A DNA stretch of 64,000 nucleotides from an uncultured Prevotellaceae bacterium (lineage in GTDB: Bacteria; Bacteroidota; Bacteroidia; Bacteroidales; Bacteroidaceae): assembly GCA_947167515.1 (NCBI GenBank), contig CAMVIM010000007.1, forward strand, positions 1-64,000, in the 5' to 3' direction. Position numbers and translations under genes: made by a program. The notes below the pieces were generated by a model. It saw only the letters and a list, made by a program, of their open reading frames with translations, made no database searches and was not told the DNA's origin. Below, piece after piece: positions 30,801 through 38,599 of the stretch. Within the stretch, counting starts at the first letter, position 1. Each line of letters starts with the position of its first letter.

Positions 30801-33334
30801 GCCTTACCGACAGGCCCATTCTCACCACCACCAAAGACCTGGAAAACATAGCCTTTATTGATATTGACGGTCGTACTACCCCAAATCTCTGACTCAGCAC
30901 CATAGCCACCACCAAACACGTTAAGCGCCTTACCCAATACGTCCATACCCTGCTCGTCAAGAAGTACACCTGAGCGACGTGCAGTGATATTATAATCATC
31001 GTGGCCATACAGGATTGCCTCACCTTCGTTCTGTTCAACCTGGTCGAAAATGGCATACTCGCCCTTGCGATCCACAATAGATTTATTGATGTTGATGACC
31101 ACATTACCGTTCACGTGGCCTGTGTTATAGCAACCACCATAGATGTTACCACCTTTCAGGCGGCGTTTCAGGTCGTCAGGAGTACTCGTACCAATCGATG
31201 CAGTAGAGGGATTGAAGTCAACCTCCTCACCCGTTGATGAACTGATGGTGTTCCATATTAAAGCGGAGTGGTCGCTATTCCAGCGCATAGGCTGAATCTT
31301 CAGACCGCCAAAGTTGAGCACCAGTTTGTCACCGATGGTTCCTGCCGGAGAGCCTGTAGGGACTTGTTCTGGGGCACCCAACAAACCGCCTAAGTATTCA
31401 GCATTGAAGTCATCCGTTGCATACACATTGGCATTGTTACAACCGCCCACCACCTTGTCATAGATAATCACCTGGTCATTAAAGTCAACCGTGATTTTTC
31501 CTGGTACAATGATACTACCCACATTACCACCGCAGTAGAAGGATCCGAACTTGGTGGTGTAAGGGATGTAGTTATCACCGTCTCCATTACTGATGCTCTC
31601 GAATACTACGTTAGGTTTCACCTTCATGGCGCAGCCTTCCATGTATTTGGCGAAGACATCCGCATCCTTCAGATCCATTGAGTTGAACTTGGATGAATTA
31701 GAAGCGATATTGGTACGTGACAATGTGCGCAGTACACCTTCATTTCTACCCTCAGTATCAGCCTCATCGGATTTAATCATGTTCTCACCGTTATTGCCGA
31801 GGAACACGTTGTCGATGGTTACATAAGAGCCAATCTTGATATGGGTCTGTCCAACGCCACTGGTGGAACTTTGTTCTCGCAGCGAAGCACTGTTACCTCC
31901 CACAAAGAGAGAACCATCAACAACGACAGGGTTCGTTGCTGAACCTCTGACAAGGATAGACACCTTCTCTGCATTAGGTCGGAAGTAGTTGAGTGCCTCA
32001 GCGGACTTGAGCTTATCAGCAACGCCTGTCACCTTCTCTGCTGCCAGAATCGTATCAGGATTGTAATAGAAGTCACTCCATTTGGGGTCGTCTTTCAGCA
32101 GAGGATTGTCCGTATAGGCATACGAGCCGTTACCACCGCCATAGACGTTACCATAGATGTGAGTGAGGATACCCACGGTATTGCCACCATAGACATTACC
32201 GGAGATGTCGTTACCCCCATAGACATTGTTGACATGACCTGCCAGCACTCTGACACGGGCTGCATAACCCGCAGGAATATGGTTGGGATTATCTAAAGAA
32301 TCCAGGGCGATTTGACTATACGGAACAGGGCTTCCATTATAGAGCGGACGTACATCAGCCTTACGGCAGCCACCATAGACATTGTCCACCTCCATCCCTT
32401 CACCTTCAATCTGCAGCAGCAGACCTTCAGGACTGGTCATACGCCCTTCATTACCACCACCATAGAGGTTACGGACTTTACCTTGTTGCAGGTTCCATCG
32501 TGGACGAATGGCCATTTCAGCCTTGTTGTTACCACCAAACAAACGACCTATCTGGTAGGCTTTGCTGTTAGGATAAGAGAAGGTGGTGTTGATACCCATC
32601 TGTTTCTCAAAGCGGTCGTTGGTCAACAACTCTCCGACCGTTCCCTTCGACTCGTCTGTATTGGCATTGGGATTGGTTGCATCAACGATGCTATTGACCA
32701 CCTCGCTGGGATTCTTCAGAGCGATAACGGTTCTGTTTGTGATGGTCGCATTGTTGCCGCCACCATACGCATAGACGATGGAACCGCCCAAAAGCTCCAG
32801 ATAAGTCTTGCCTAACTCTGGTTTCACCTTACCTTTGTAAGGACTACTGTCAGAGGTATAGTCATAGTCACCGTCACCGCCTCCGAAAAGTTGTCCTATA
32901 TAAATCTTTTGAGCATCATTCGTCTCTGCGCCATTGGCATCAATCTTTGTAGAGATGCGAATGAAGGCGTTCCAGGTACTGTCGATATTATTCTTGCCTG
33001 GCTCGGTACCCACTTCAGTCAGGTCGGCTGGAATAGAGTCAGAAGAACCAATGGTACCAGCAATATCGTTACCACCATATACCTTATCTATCACGACATA
33101 AGAAGAGGCATGTTCACCGTCGATATGCAGGAAGGCACTACCTCCGACGTTTGCCTGACGGGCACCGCCATAAACTTCATGAATGTCACCAGCATAGATG
33201 TTGACAGTCGTCCTACCGCCTAAGTCGCCGGCATTACCACCACCATAGACGCTACCGCCTATGACAATCTGTGCCCGGGTCGTCACGATGCCCAAGAACA
33301 TCAGCAAGCTTATTATGGTATATCTCTTATTCAA
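21896..33334 (-). CDS. Giant secreted YGGG-ladder protein A (3812 aa) with T9SS C-terminal domain
   Basis: The signal peptide (MNKRYTIISLLMFLG...TTRAQ) is followed at once by the ladder: about 39 rungs of the type VYGGGN, LFGGGD or VFGAGQ between residues 25 and about 1820, probably a beta-solenoid with many loops. Residues about 1850-2700 hold repeated modules with G-x-x-I-x-x-x-x-Y-N-A-L cores. A GLUG-like segment (GTLHGDGYTINGL) lies near 3060. The last 75 residues (about 3735-3812), with LIVNTSGLTIASF, GVYIVRAAGGKYNKKISVK and similar strands, match type A T9SS sorting domains, so surface export and anchoring are expected. A stop codon lies just upstream in frame and no ATG precedes the signal peptide, so TTG at 33334 is the likely start. 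It follows the fimbrillin genes by 16 bp. By analogy with P. gingivalis Mfa5, a tip protein exported by T9SS, it may be a pilus tip or stalk. Confidence 0.86.
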   Translation of the reverse strand: MNKRYTIISLLMFLGIVTTRAQIVIGGSVYGGGNAGDLGGRTTVNIYAGDIHEVYGGARQANVGGSAFLHIDGEHASSYVVIDKVYGGNDIAGTIGSSDSIPADLTEVGTEPGKNNIDSTWNAFIRISTKIDANGAETNDAQKIYIGQLFGGGDGDYDYTSDSSPYKGKVKPELGKTYLELLGGSIVYAYGGGNNATITNRTVIALKNPSEVVNSIVDATNPNANTDESKGTVGELLTNDRFEKQMGINTTFSYPNSKAYQIGRLFGGNNKAEMAIRPRWNLQQGKVRNLYGGGNEGRMTSPEGLLLQIEGEGMEVDNVYGGCRKADVRPLYNGSPVPYSQIALDSLDNPNHIPAGYAARVRVLAGHVNNVYGGNDISGNVYGGNTVGILTHIYGNVYGGGNGSYAYTDNPLLKDDPKWSDFYYNPDTILAAEKVTGVADKLKSAEALNYFRPNAEKVSILVRGSATNPVVVDGSLFVGGNSASLREQSSTSGVGQTHIKIGSYVTIDNVFLGNNGENMIKSDEADTEGRNEGVLRTLSRTNIASNSSKFNSMDLKDADVFAKYMEGCAMKVKPNVVFESISNGDGDNYIPYTTKFGSFYCGGNVGSIIVPGKITVDFNDQVIIYDKVVGGCNNANVYATDDFNAEYLGGLLGAPEQVPTGSPAGTIGDKLVLNFGGLKIQPMRWNSDHSALIWNTISSSTGEEVDFNPSTASIGTSTPDDLKRRLKGGNIYGGCYNTGHVNGNVVININKSIVDRKGEYAIFDQVEQNEGEAILYGHDDYNITARRSGVLLDEQGMDVLGKALNVFGGGYGAESEIWGSTTVNINKGYVFQVFGGGENGPVGKADHYDSGQGKLIYTYDPRYSCHVNLKGNTGGVYRGHTDDSDDMAEAEFIYGGSFQAPIAGNTVINLGNGRIFNSFAGSCNADIYGHTETYIGRNGVDAQGNDILGFPWIRDHVYGGNDLGGQILNAENFTNRVDTDVHDKIHNPSAATNAEVTDASAYMEYIQGRVGYIFGGCYGDYDYTNDYFKDYTNPDGTNKPGFTKPRLNNAFVNFRPNSHAKNAVTRIFGAGQGSLKGFGVDSMQNRSYVLVEIPQTITKFQNLEVFGAGANCGLGMGIDPQILVDHKDKENHDVAGQPDKATAIIDLVRGQIKNAFGGSYEEGITRRTMINVPEGSTIRLDSIFGGAFGADPMYPCDVYEAQVNYHSEDARVKRIFGGNNSADRTFYGQINIDVPVWKDSDSLAVVFGAGFGAETWSQYTEVNLMDGAKVYEVYGGGNNGKVLNTESLVKWRHDEGAALDLTIPGYESSTVYKDKDNKEFRLDAGLESPLAHAVSLNGQKYNTNVHIHRGARVVNYAYGGGLGADAVVSGTTYIDLLGGTVDKDLYAAGTSGAVQDYYTAKTFTASSTAYIEGGSVRNVYGGGWAGDVGYHDRETTETTTDIDGETYVVIGIRQDQPTVPEDYGFYKGVPAIQRNAYSGGEGGSVFGSAHLTMNNGYIGYTYNTETGQYEEKLHDETWTDHVGKDRLSDCGNLFGGGYDDNSSVDFTDVTVWGGQIRNSVFGGGEIATVGRGKVTESDVDNKTRVVSAINKFGGTCIKIYNGHIRRNVFAGGKGYNILGYGGIHGFYTDGYVFGQTQVYIHGGEIGTEAGVAEGYGNVFGGGDVGFVYGKGYLTTDPATAVATGSPGHIFYKDAEGNMTEDCKVVVAPMLQVKKNGTPVTYDGKTYGPYDYVPTDYLNSLPADKTDSRWTNLYMGDKQSEDDMEERGVHIRNAVFAGGNVSSNSESYANSTTVFGNTTATLYDVFHHDFITVGTEHTGGLYGGGNLSLVGGYRELNITSYGTDYYALDQQITLEEYRRLTNRERAYFKLEYLCQQDVTIGGKNYRQGDRISEDEYNAFSAEYKTETYWVQYGFCSIYAGRLLNTIQRADFCGVFGSRLVLQGAKDRVADVADATEYTINRIGELSLNQQRFTPSDASSIHGNYFGIYSIVNYLGGLTSDVHFTDMRRYIERGQTYEDTKSYNDYKIERLDKHDRNNGTSWNQVALASGVYLELTTEMSTPKNKVYGDITGVIELDLINVKKDIEGGGYVYARNEHGSPSVTLANIQLLSEYNKQQGNEALSNKKFIYTEGTGNIHPYQTSGNFIHKSKRIVDDCYPNNGIYDDGYVKSPAHYWYIKGEVYIYDQVVSAYAGSAAAYSKEVKIPLTITAGSNGRLRLLNVQPNLYAYYNSYEQREANKITSDGVKVDNERTTYQLNDVITWWDWHQLAQNEQKYFVKETRVNVDSCTIDGTPYSAGTYVLEDDKTLHATTAWDTFKGAGHTVLNVAGEPVTDLENLFRSSNNISHETGYVLTLDMNSPKDWDKWYSPKLVADGGKINAEAYDAKNAAEQEKYREGPTYKLTGDSGLYGQREYSVGEIISKEVNDDYVNTVSQMATQPENQAEVEPAYVALEDFANTQAGNAIGQDAYNALTDKSKFAPAMVCINSIQVGEEEYILMGELVSGTNEDLAALAQRFKTYNNNKINAEQLNDAQAMDFVMSNLSQAYYIKKEGLYGGQYYDATKNYSAIKSWSSLTDDRDKFDFNYDALDVLVDKDYHGEGYIGTYYKTPYSDIKSVEYDAYYNGAGTLTYYDNDNTEHTISTGNFIGREAYENVRNDQLHYTRLSLDAGSDQQTFYIVKETMIDNGNPYAKGQDISEKDYNALSSVGKAQVDIVTIQKSALAAVVYYCYEDYTPSTSFSTESGTPGKKGSVISDQVFNNPDQVPNYQKLFSIQGSEPTETTTLYVSRESNAKDVTSEKVISVVYQYTYYEADDEGEGVSLVNELHVLNIHLQLESGAPEIGPLNAPPAVLPGTTLGMKAPSVNPGLYEVLVNGWELFNSEGDAQLHRNGTPFTINGTPLYWYQNQKVFLAFYSKTYLGKTYSNYVPLTVANYHDLDAIMKDKEHHLYVDHPNVMRNSKIYIDNRDCESDATKSELDLLKDFFDLSLQTEVATEGATKDHALLNSHVKGGADLEFFLNSNVSPKAYTDWTPIGDNTQCFAGTLHGDGYTINGLNNSLFGKLCGNVYNLGVTGSFTSAGVVDTGSGYVENCWINTTGTPDGSVKAVFGNPSRGNGIQLVNCYYQDGKNYDTSDNSRGLATSMPERAFYNGTVTYNLNGFYLNKRYYDHAALTSGTKYEYLKEENGTLSETPLTGYYPASPDAKYGDVGYVERRYKDGDFIYAKGSIPEAYDERMRVVPGETSSEVTYSPVWPDDYLYFGQMLTYGYSATQAHEDLPSHIAKSGGRLPVNNSNNRVYRAPAYYQSKQMDKVHYNLWAVLAAKSAPKTISDTDFKDAYPNMTAVDFAGHNDITWSLGTATGAFYPPLLDNTEGLLSILNEGETPNLLVYAPSAEVNAKTYDVLTDYFVDPDYTYYYIDDDYRRVSIATSTIHGHLVLNDLTAANDHLLVDKKDFNCPIRYSMGNYRMWYQRRPDNFVDQNTGWEGISLPFAAELVTTQDKGEITHFYAGSLTGHEYWLREFAGNVKQKKDENDAEVEGVYTADFNAPAAGSNTKDYTNTYLFDTYYSKDEYRDWNEDEYQKLYYSTGYLKGLYPVTNYPYLTEGTPYIIGFPGSRYYEFDLSGTWTPSNRYQNGVIESPGEQVVTFVSPENCPIGVSDVELTNTAKDGYTFLPNYMSKEVEGYLLNSDGSSFDKTDAATAPVPFRPYFIAGSLSAPAPSRRVAEHIVFTNNDTSFVFEDNDPRKEEVDGKLTFYTKKHLIGVTSSLQTATDVLIVNTSGLTIASFTIQPGETVETQLPMSGVYIVRAAGGKYNKKISVK

Positions 33335-33350
33335 TGCTTATACACTTTTT

Positions 33351-34421
33351 CTAATTGACCGTAATGGTTGGATTCTCCACTTCGGGGCCAGACAACACTA
33401 ATAGATAGGTCGGATTGATGGTCAGGTGCAGAAGCACTTGCTCGCCCGACTGAATGTTTCGTATTTTTGCAGAAAGGTCATTCTCCGCTGAGCAGTTGAG
33501 GCGCACCGGAGTCCCTTTCTTGTCATACACATCGTAGGTACACACCAGCTTGAGTCCGTCGCCCACAATCGGAGCGAAATAACCCACAATGCTCTTCTCC
33601 TCCGTAGAGAGTTCAATACCTTCTGCATTTTCGAAGACCACAAAAGTGCCGCTCTCACCGCTCCCACTGAACTGAAGGCTCGTGATGGGGTTGGCATCTT
33701 CGGTCGTGGCTCGAACCGTCACTGTCACGTTTTCAGAACCGACACTGCTCGTTTTCAGTCCCAAGGTCTTCAACTTGATGGTGCGCATATTGTTGTAGTT
33801 GGCATCGACCTTGAGCTGGAAAGAGACGGAGGCATAGAGATGGTCGAAAAGCAGATAGGCGAAGTTCTGCCCCTTCTCCTTGCCTTCATAGTCAAACACA
33901 CCACGCTGGAGGTTTTTCGCTGCAGCGGCATTAGGCACCTGCTGAATGCCCACAAGCACACAGGGATCCGTGGCAAGCACGGGATTCACACCTGTCAGGG
34001 TCAGTACCGCACCCTTGGCATAGTCGGTTTCCACCGCACTGACACTTGCACTCTCCACGGCCGTAGTGGGCATGAAGCCATAAACGTAGTAGTTTTCCTT
34101 TCTCACTGAAACAGCCGATGCCCACTGGTCGTTGCCCCGATAGGTGAGTGTACTCCACCTGGACGTTTGGCTGGGCGTGAGGAAGAGACCGATCGTGGGT
34201 GCGCCAGCTTCCGATTCGGGATAAAGTTCCCCATAGGGCTGGGCAGCAGCACGTGTCTCGCCAGGTTCGGCAAAGTTGGGCAGGTAGGACATGACCACAA
34301 GCTGGTTATCCTTTCCTGCATCGGTGTCGGCAGTATCTTCGGTACAAGCACTCAACAACCCGACCACTCCGAGGAGCAGTCCTAATGCCAAGATGATGAG
34401 GTTGTGAGTTTTTGGGGTCAT
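33351..34421 (-). CDS. Fimbrillin-like lipoprotein
   Basis: A 356-residue lipoprotein precursor (signal ending GLLSAC, acylated cysteine at about residue 26). It has the two-lobed beta-rich layout of Bacteroidales fimbrillin-family proteins, and an ETRAAAQ segment near residue 55 where an Arg-specific protease could process the N-terminus, as in P. gingivalis FimA and Mfa1. The C-terminal part has GEQVLLHLTINPTYLLVL. It is the fifth fimbrillin-type gene of the locus and directly precedes giant A (16 bp). It is probably an accessory subunit linking shaft and tip, which is an inference from position. Confidence 0.78.
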   Translation of the reverse strand: MTPKTHNLIILALGLLLGVVGLLSACTEDTADTDAGKDNQLVVMSYLPNFAEPGETRAAAQPYGELYPESEAGAPTIGLFLTPSQTSRWSTLTYRGNDQWASAVSVRKENYYVYGFMPTTAVESASVSAVETDYAKGAVLTLTGVNPVLATDPCVLVGIQQVPNAAAAKNLQRGVFDYEGKEKGQNFAYLLFDHLYASVSFQLKVDANYNNMRTIKLKTLGLKTSSVGSENVTVTVRATTEDANPITSLQFSGSGESGTFVVFENAEGIELSTEEKSIVGYFAPIVGDGLKLVCTYDVYDKKGTPVRLNCSAENDLSAKIRNIQSGEQVLLHLTINPTYLLVLSGPEVENPTITVN

Positions 34422-34441
34422 GAGTTGAGATTTACAAGTTA

Positions 34442-34466
34442 TGAGTTAAGAGTTAAGAGTTAGGAG
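34442..34466. repeat. GAGTTAA heptamer repeat between fimbrial genes
   Basis: GAGTTAAGAGTTAAGAGTTAGGAGTTA forms about four 7-bp units immediately before the stop of the upstream fimbrial gene. A change in repeat number would alter the spacing to the next gene, not its frame. Confidence 0.65.
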
Positions 34467-35648
34467 TTACCAGTTATAGACTTCGTGGTCAACCTCAGTG
34501 GTGCGCCAGTCCATCACATCGACCATGTTCACGTTCAGATTGTTGGCGCCGTAGTAGGCATAGACAATCCAACTGTGGTTACGGGTGAAGTCGCCGTCAT
34601 CGCTCATGGTGAAGGTGGCTGACTTTTCCACATCTGCCACACTGTAGCGGATGGTGCCCGTGAGTTTTCTGTCTGTCTCGCGCAAGTAGAAAAGGCCTGC
34701 TTGAGTCAGTTTTTCTTCTTGAACCCCTTTGTCGATGAGCTGCTCATACTCCTGTCCGTCCTTTTCTTGCGCATAGGCATAGACGATGGGGTCTTCGTTG
34801 GTTCTCACATCGCTGTTCCAGTTCACCAGCACCTTGGAGTCTTCCTCATAGGTGGAACCGATGCGGTAGTTCCGCTGGGTATAGTCTTCCGTCAGAAAGA
34901 CAAATTCCTGCATGGGTATCTTTTCGCCATCCAGCGTGATGTCCAGCAGTTGGAACGTCCCATCCATCTGGTCGGCGCGGCTCGCCACGAAACGAAGCTT
35001 TGACACGGTCCTGACCAACCGGGCTGTAGCCATCTGGTTCTCGGTGCCAATACGCAGCACGGGGGCAGAGCCATAGACAGGCTGATTGCGCAGGGTTCCC
35101 GACATGGGCAGTCCCGCTGTGGGGACAGATGTAACCAGGGTGGTCAGGCCAAAGGGGTCAACACTGCTGCCGTCACGATGCTCCATCTTCGCAGCCTCCA
35201 GTTCTGCTGGGGTTGTGGTTTCGCCCAAAGTAATACCCGTTGTGGCGGTCGCCATGTTAGCCACCACATAGACATCCACGGCGGGCTTGTTCTGCACAAA
35301 GTCATCATCCACCACCATCTGGTAGGTCTCACCTCCCAGGGTATTCAAGTTCTCCACCTCGCTGGTGGACAGATAGCCCACCAAATCACCACCACCATCA
35401 CCATCACTATGTGTAAAGACCCAGATTTGCAGGGTCGTTATTTCGTTCTCAACACTCCAGGCATCCACGGTACCGATGTCAGCACGAGTCGGCTGCGGAT
35501 GCTCCGGTGCATAGACATAAATGCTCAGCACACAAGGCTCATCCTCATCAGCAGCACCACGCCCCTCCGTGCATGCTGCCAACACACAGGCCACCAGCAA
35601 AAGCGGCCCCATCAACCATGCCATTCTATGTCTATCTCTTCCTTTCAT
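34467..35648 (-). CDS. FimA-family fimbrial lipoprotein
   Basis: The signal peptide ends at LAAC, giving a lipoprotein. The N-terminal FimA-like domain has the typical LSIYVYAPE, then TRADIGTVDAWSVENEITTLQIWVF (read in parts), a hallmark first-strand region of P_gingi_FimA domains. The second lobe holds KLRFVAS, and the protein ends with NHSWIVYAYYGANNLNVNM, as in minor fimbrillins. ATG at 35648 gives MKGRDRH; the open frame runs three codons further, to a TTG. It is spaced 16 bp from the gene upstream, so is co-transcribed with it. It is likely an accessory pilin (FimC/D/E or Mfa3/4-like). Confidence 0.82.
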   Translation of the reverse strand: MKGRDRHRMAWLMGPLLLVACVLAACTEGRGAADEDEPCVLSIYVYAPEHPQPTRADIGTVDAWSVENEITTLQIWVFTHSDGDGGGDLVGYLSTSEVENLNTLGGETYQMVVDDDFVQNKPAVDVYVVANMATATTGITLGETTTPAELEAAKMEHRDGSSVDPFGLTTLVTSVPTAGLPMSGTLRNQPVYGSAPVLRIGTENQMATARLVRTVSKLRFVASRADQMDGTFQLLDITLDGEKIPMQEFVFLTEDYTQRNYRIGSTYEEDSKVLVNWNSDVRTNEDPIVYAYAQEKDGQEYEQLIDKGVQEEKLTQAGLFYLRETDRKLTGTIRYSVADVEKSATFTMSDDGDFTRNHSWIVYAYYGANNLNVNMVDVMDWRTTEVDHEVYNW

Positions 35649-35664
35649 TTTTCTCAATGCTCCA

Positions 35665-37422
35665 CTATTCCAAAATCACATTTTGGGGTTCAGCCTGCAC
35701 CCACTGGGTCGTAAGCTGAACGCCGATTTCCAGTCGGGGCTGCAAGAGATTGGGCAGCACCCTATAGGCCTTGGCCAGACTTTGCACCGTCATGCTCAGT
35801 GTGGTCGTATAGTCTTGAGTGAACACGCGCTTCTTATAGTCATCTGCATTGGCTTCCACAGGTTGGGGCTTCACACTCCCCACCAGATAGAACTTCGTTC
35901 CCTTGTAAATCATGCCATCCACCCCCTTGAAGTCGGTGTCACTATTGTTCACAAATTCCAGCACCACCTTCACTTCCTCACCGTCGGCATTCTGCAACAC
36001 CAGCGTGTTCGTGGGGCTTGACTCGCTCACGGTCGTGCTCAAATAGTAGTAGTCGCCGCCATTCGTCTTCACCTCGCCATCATAGACAAAGCAGACATCG
36101 GCATCCGACAGAGGTTCTATGGGCTTGAAGTCGAAGCCCACCGGGCGTTGACCGCCCACTATCACAGCCGTCATAGGAAAAGCCTTGGTACCCACCGTCA
36201 CCATTGTACCATCAGCATCAGCCAGCTGCGTTGTTGCCACTCGGTTCAACTTCACTTGCAGACACGCCACCGCATACTGGATGGAGTTCTTGATGGCCAC
36301 CGCCTGCGTGTTGGGACTCACCGTTCCGTTGTCATACTCATACTTCTCCAGCACTTTCGCCCACTGATCGAGTGTCCCATAGAACTGCTCGCGGTCATCC
36401 TGATTCGAGGTGCGGATGCGGCTATTGGCAAAGTAGTACAGGTCGGCAGGATAGGCATAGCGGATGAGCGTGTTGACGGCAGCCAACGTGGTCGTCACCG
36501 TCTGCGGAACAAAGGCATTGCCCTCCCAACGGAGGACAGCAGCTCCATCGGGCAAACCGATGGAAGCAGGGTAGTTGTCGTTGGTGCCCAGGCTGGTCAC
36601 CTGTTCGGTCGTCGTGTCGAACACCACGCCTGTTCCCTCCTTGATGCGCTGCAGAATCTCTGTCTGCAACTTGGCCTCCGTAGAGCCTGGCGTGAAGGGC
36701 ATGGACTGCACACTCTCGTAGAGCGCATTGACATACACCCGCACATTGACCGACGAACCCGCCATCAGTCCTGTGCCTACATTCTGCTGATTGATGAAGT
36801 TGAGATAGCATGCCTTGAGTCCCAGGTTTGCCACATTCTTCCAAGCCACCGTCCCGTCCAGCGTTGTCACCTCCGCATGGGCGATGTCAGTCAGATAGGC
36901 AGCCAGTGCCGTGGCTTGCGCCGTAGGTGTCGAAGAAGCCACGATGGGGTCTGGCCGAAATTGGATGTCGGCAGGCTGCATCAGGGCAGGCATGATTGCT
37001 TGCAGTGAACCATAGGAAGACTTGGAACCGCCATCAGGCAGCGTGGCATGACCATAGAAAAGCACCGCATTGGTACCCGCCACAAACTGACAGTCAGCAT
37101 AGTGGTAGAACCAGGCATTCGTCTTCTCGTAGGGCGTTCCGAGCGTACCCACCATGAAGGCTTTCGGATGGTCAGACACTGTCACCCGCTCCCCTGCAAT
37201 GTTGAAAGGAAGCACAGACACCGCATCCATACCTCTATACTGGCTGGCCTGAGTCTGCACCGCAGCATCCGCCATGCGTGTCGGCTGCTGAGCCCTACTT
37301 GACAAAGAGAAGGCTAAATCAACATTTACCTTCTCGTCGCCATAAACTGCCTCATTGCTGTCCTGACAAGCCGTCAGTCCAACCACGGCCAGCAATAGTC
37401 CTATGTATTTCTCACACTTCAA
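35665..37422 (-). CDS. Fimbrillin-family lipoprotein, paralogue of the Mfa1-like subunit
   Basis: The lipobox is LTAC, and no ATG lies near the signal peptide. TTG at 37422 gives MKCEKYIGLLL; another TTG lies two codons upstream, and a stop closes the frame just before. The C-terminal 150 residues align with the 739-residue subunit at 38600-40819: EFVNNS-x-x-DF-x-G, then FYLVGS versus FYITGK, then RVFTQDYTTT versus RRIFIQDYMTT, and final beta strands ending NVILE versus EVILG. So these two are paralogues and probably both polymerise or cap the shaft. PTRMAD near residue 50 is a candidate Arg cleavage site. Confidence 0.82.
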   Translation of the reverse strand: MKCEKYIGLLLAVVGLTACQDSNEAVYGDEKVNVDLAFSLSSRAQQPTRMADAAVQTQASQYRGMDAVSVLPFNIAGERVTVSDHPKAFMVGTLGTPYEKTNAWFYHYADCQFVAGTNAVLFYGHATLPDGGSKSSYGSLQAIMPALMQPADIQFRPDPIVASSTPTAQATALAAYLTDIAHAEVTTLDGTVAWKNVANLGLKACYLNFINQQNVGTGLMAGSSVNVRVYVNALYESVQSMPFTPGSTEAKLQTEILQRIKEGTGVVFDTTTEQVTSLGTNDNYPASIGLPDGAAVLRWEGNAFVPQTVTTTLAAVNTLIRYAYPADLYYFANSRIRTSNQDDREQFYGTLDQWAKVLEKYEYDNGTVSPNTQAVAIKNSIQYAVACLQVKLNRVATTQLADADGTMVTVGTKAFPMTAVIVGGQRPVGFDFKPIEPLSDADVCFVYDGEVKTNGGDYYYLSTTVSESSPTNTLVLQNADGEEVKVVLEFVNNSDTDFKGVDGMIYKGTKFYLVGSVKPQPVEANADDYKKRVFTQDYTTTLSMTVQSLAKAYRVLPNLLQPRLEIGVQLTTQWVQAEPQNVILE

Positions 37423-37491
37423 AAGCAAATCCGTTCAGTTTAACCTTATCACCACAAAATCCATAACCACAAAAACCGTACAGGAATCACC

Positions 37492-38499
37492 TCACAGCTC
37501 CTGTTCATAGTGTCCGCCATCGCTCCAGTCGAGGGTCACACTCACGCCCACCTTTGAATCGGTAGGATGCGCAACGCCATCCTCGTCCAGATAGGCTTTC
37601 ACGATTTTCAGTTCGCCAGGTTTCAAGGGTTCATAAACGCTCAACACCGTTTCCGTCACACTGCCATCGTCCAGCGTCACATAGACACGGAACTCCCACA
37701 GTGCCTTGTCACCCTCGGCCTTCGTGCGTGAGGGGAAGTTGACAGAGCAGAAGCAGAGCTGGTCAGTGCCCGTTGCTACAGACTTGGTGCGCACAAGGGG
37801 GTCTTTCTCGGCAAACGTGTAGGTTGAGTCGTTCACGTTGAAGCCCGTGGCAAAACCCGTGCTGAACACTTCCACCTTCTTGACCTGCTGACCACGTGGG
37901 TCGATGACCAGGGCGGCAGCACTGTTCGCCATGAAGAGATTCACGTGGAAAGTCTGATCCTCCCCTTCCTTCACATCCATGTCGGTTCGTGCGGTGAAGA
38001 GTCCCGTTTCGTGCGACTCCACTGTTTCCGCCTTTTTCTGCTGAAGCGTCAGTGTCGAACTCTGTTCTCCACCTTCCTTCTTCACCCACGAATTGTCCTC
38101 CAGATTGGCCAAGGCGAGATGACGATACTGATGTTTAGGCAGATAGAGCTCATAGCTCTTTTCGTCGTCGTTCATATCGTGCGACTCGTGGTGAAGGAGT
38201 TCGCGTTCTTCATCCACATCATAGAAAGACAGGTCAATGTCTTGGGCATAGGCGGTAAAGACATTTGTCAGGTGGTTGTACAAGGCATCTGCCACCTGCT
38301 GTTCCGTCTGCGTGGTCAGCTGCGCCCGCAACTCCATAGTGATGTCCGTCACCAACTGCAACTCATAGACCATTTCGTAGTCGTTACCTTCGGGAGGGCA
38401 GTCGGAGAGGTCATCGTCAATGGTGCTGCAAGCCACCTGCGTCATCATGACCAACAGGCAAGCCAACCCAATCATCCCATATCTCACAAAACCTTTCAT
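37492..38499 (-). CDS. FimB/Mfa2 family fimbrial anchor lipoprotein
   Basis: A 335-residue lipoprotein (QVACS lipobox) with the family's early DLSDCPP motif and two beta-sandwich lobes. In P. gingivalis, Mfa2 and FimB anchor the fimbria to the outer membrane and limit its length; the same job is inferred here. ATG at 38499 is used; the open frame begins one codon earlier with GTG. It sits directly after the major fimbrillin gene, the usual Mfa1-Mfa2 order. Confidence 0.85.
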   Translation of the reverse strand: MKGFVRYGMIGLACLLVMMTQVACSTIDDDLSDCPPEGNDYEMVYELQLVTDITMELRAQLTTQTEQQVADALYNHLTNVFTAYAQDIDLSFYDVDEERELLHHESHDMNDDEKSYELYLPKHQYRHLALANLEDNSWVKKEGGEQSSTLTLQQKKAETVESHETGLFTARTDMDVKEGEDQTFHVNLFMANSAAALVIDPRGQQVKKVEVFSTGFATGFNVNDSTYTFAEKDPLVRTKSVATGTDQLCFCSVNFPSRTKAEGDKALWEFRVYVTLDDGSVTETVLSVYEPLKPGELKIVKAYLDEDGVAHPTDSKVGVSVTLDWSDGGHYEQEL

Positions 38500-38599
38500 C
38501 ACGTCTTTTCTACGATGTTCTTTCTATATTTATAATTAAATAATGTATAGTTGGGAATGCACGAGCAAGGTGCATCCCCAACTATTAAAGTTCAGCTGA

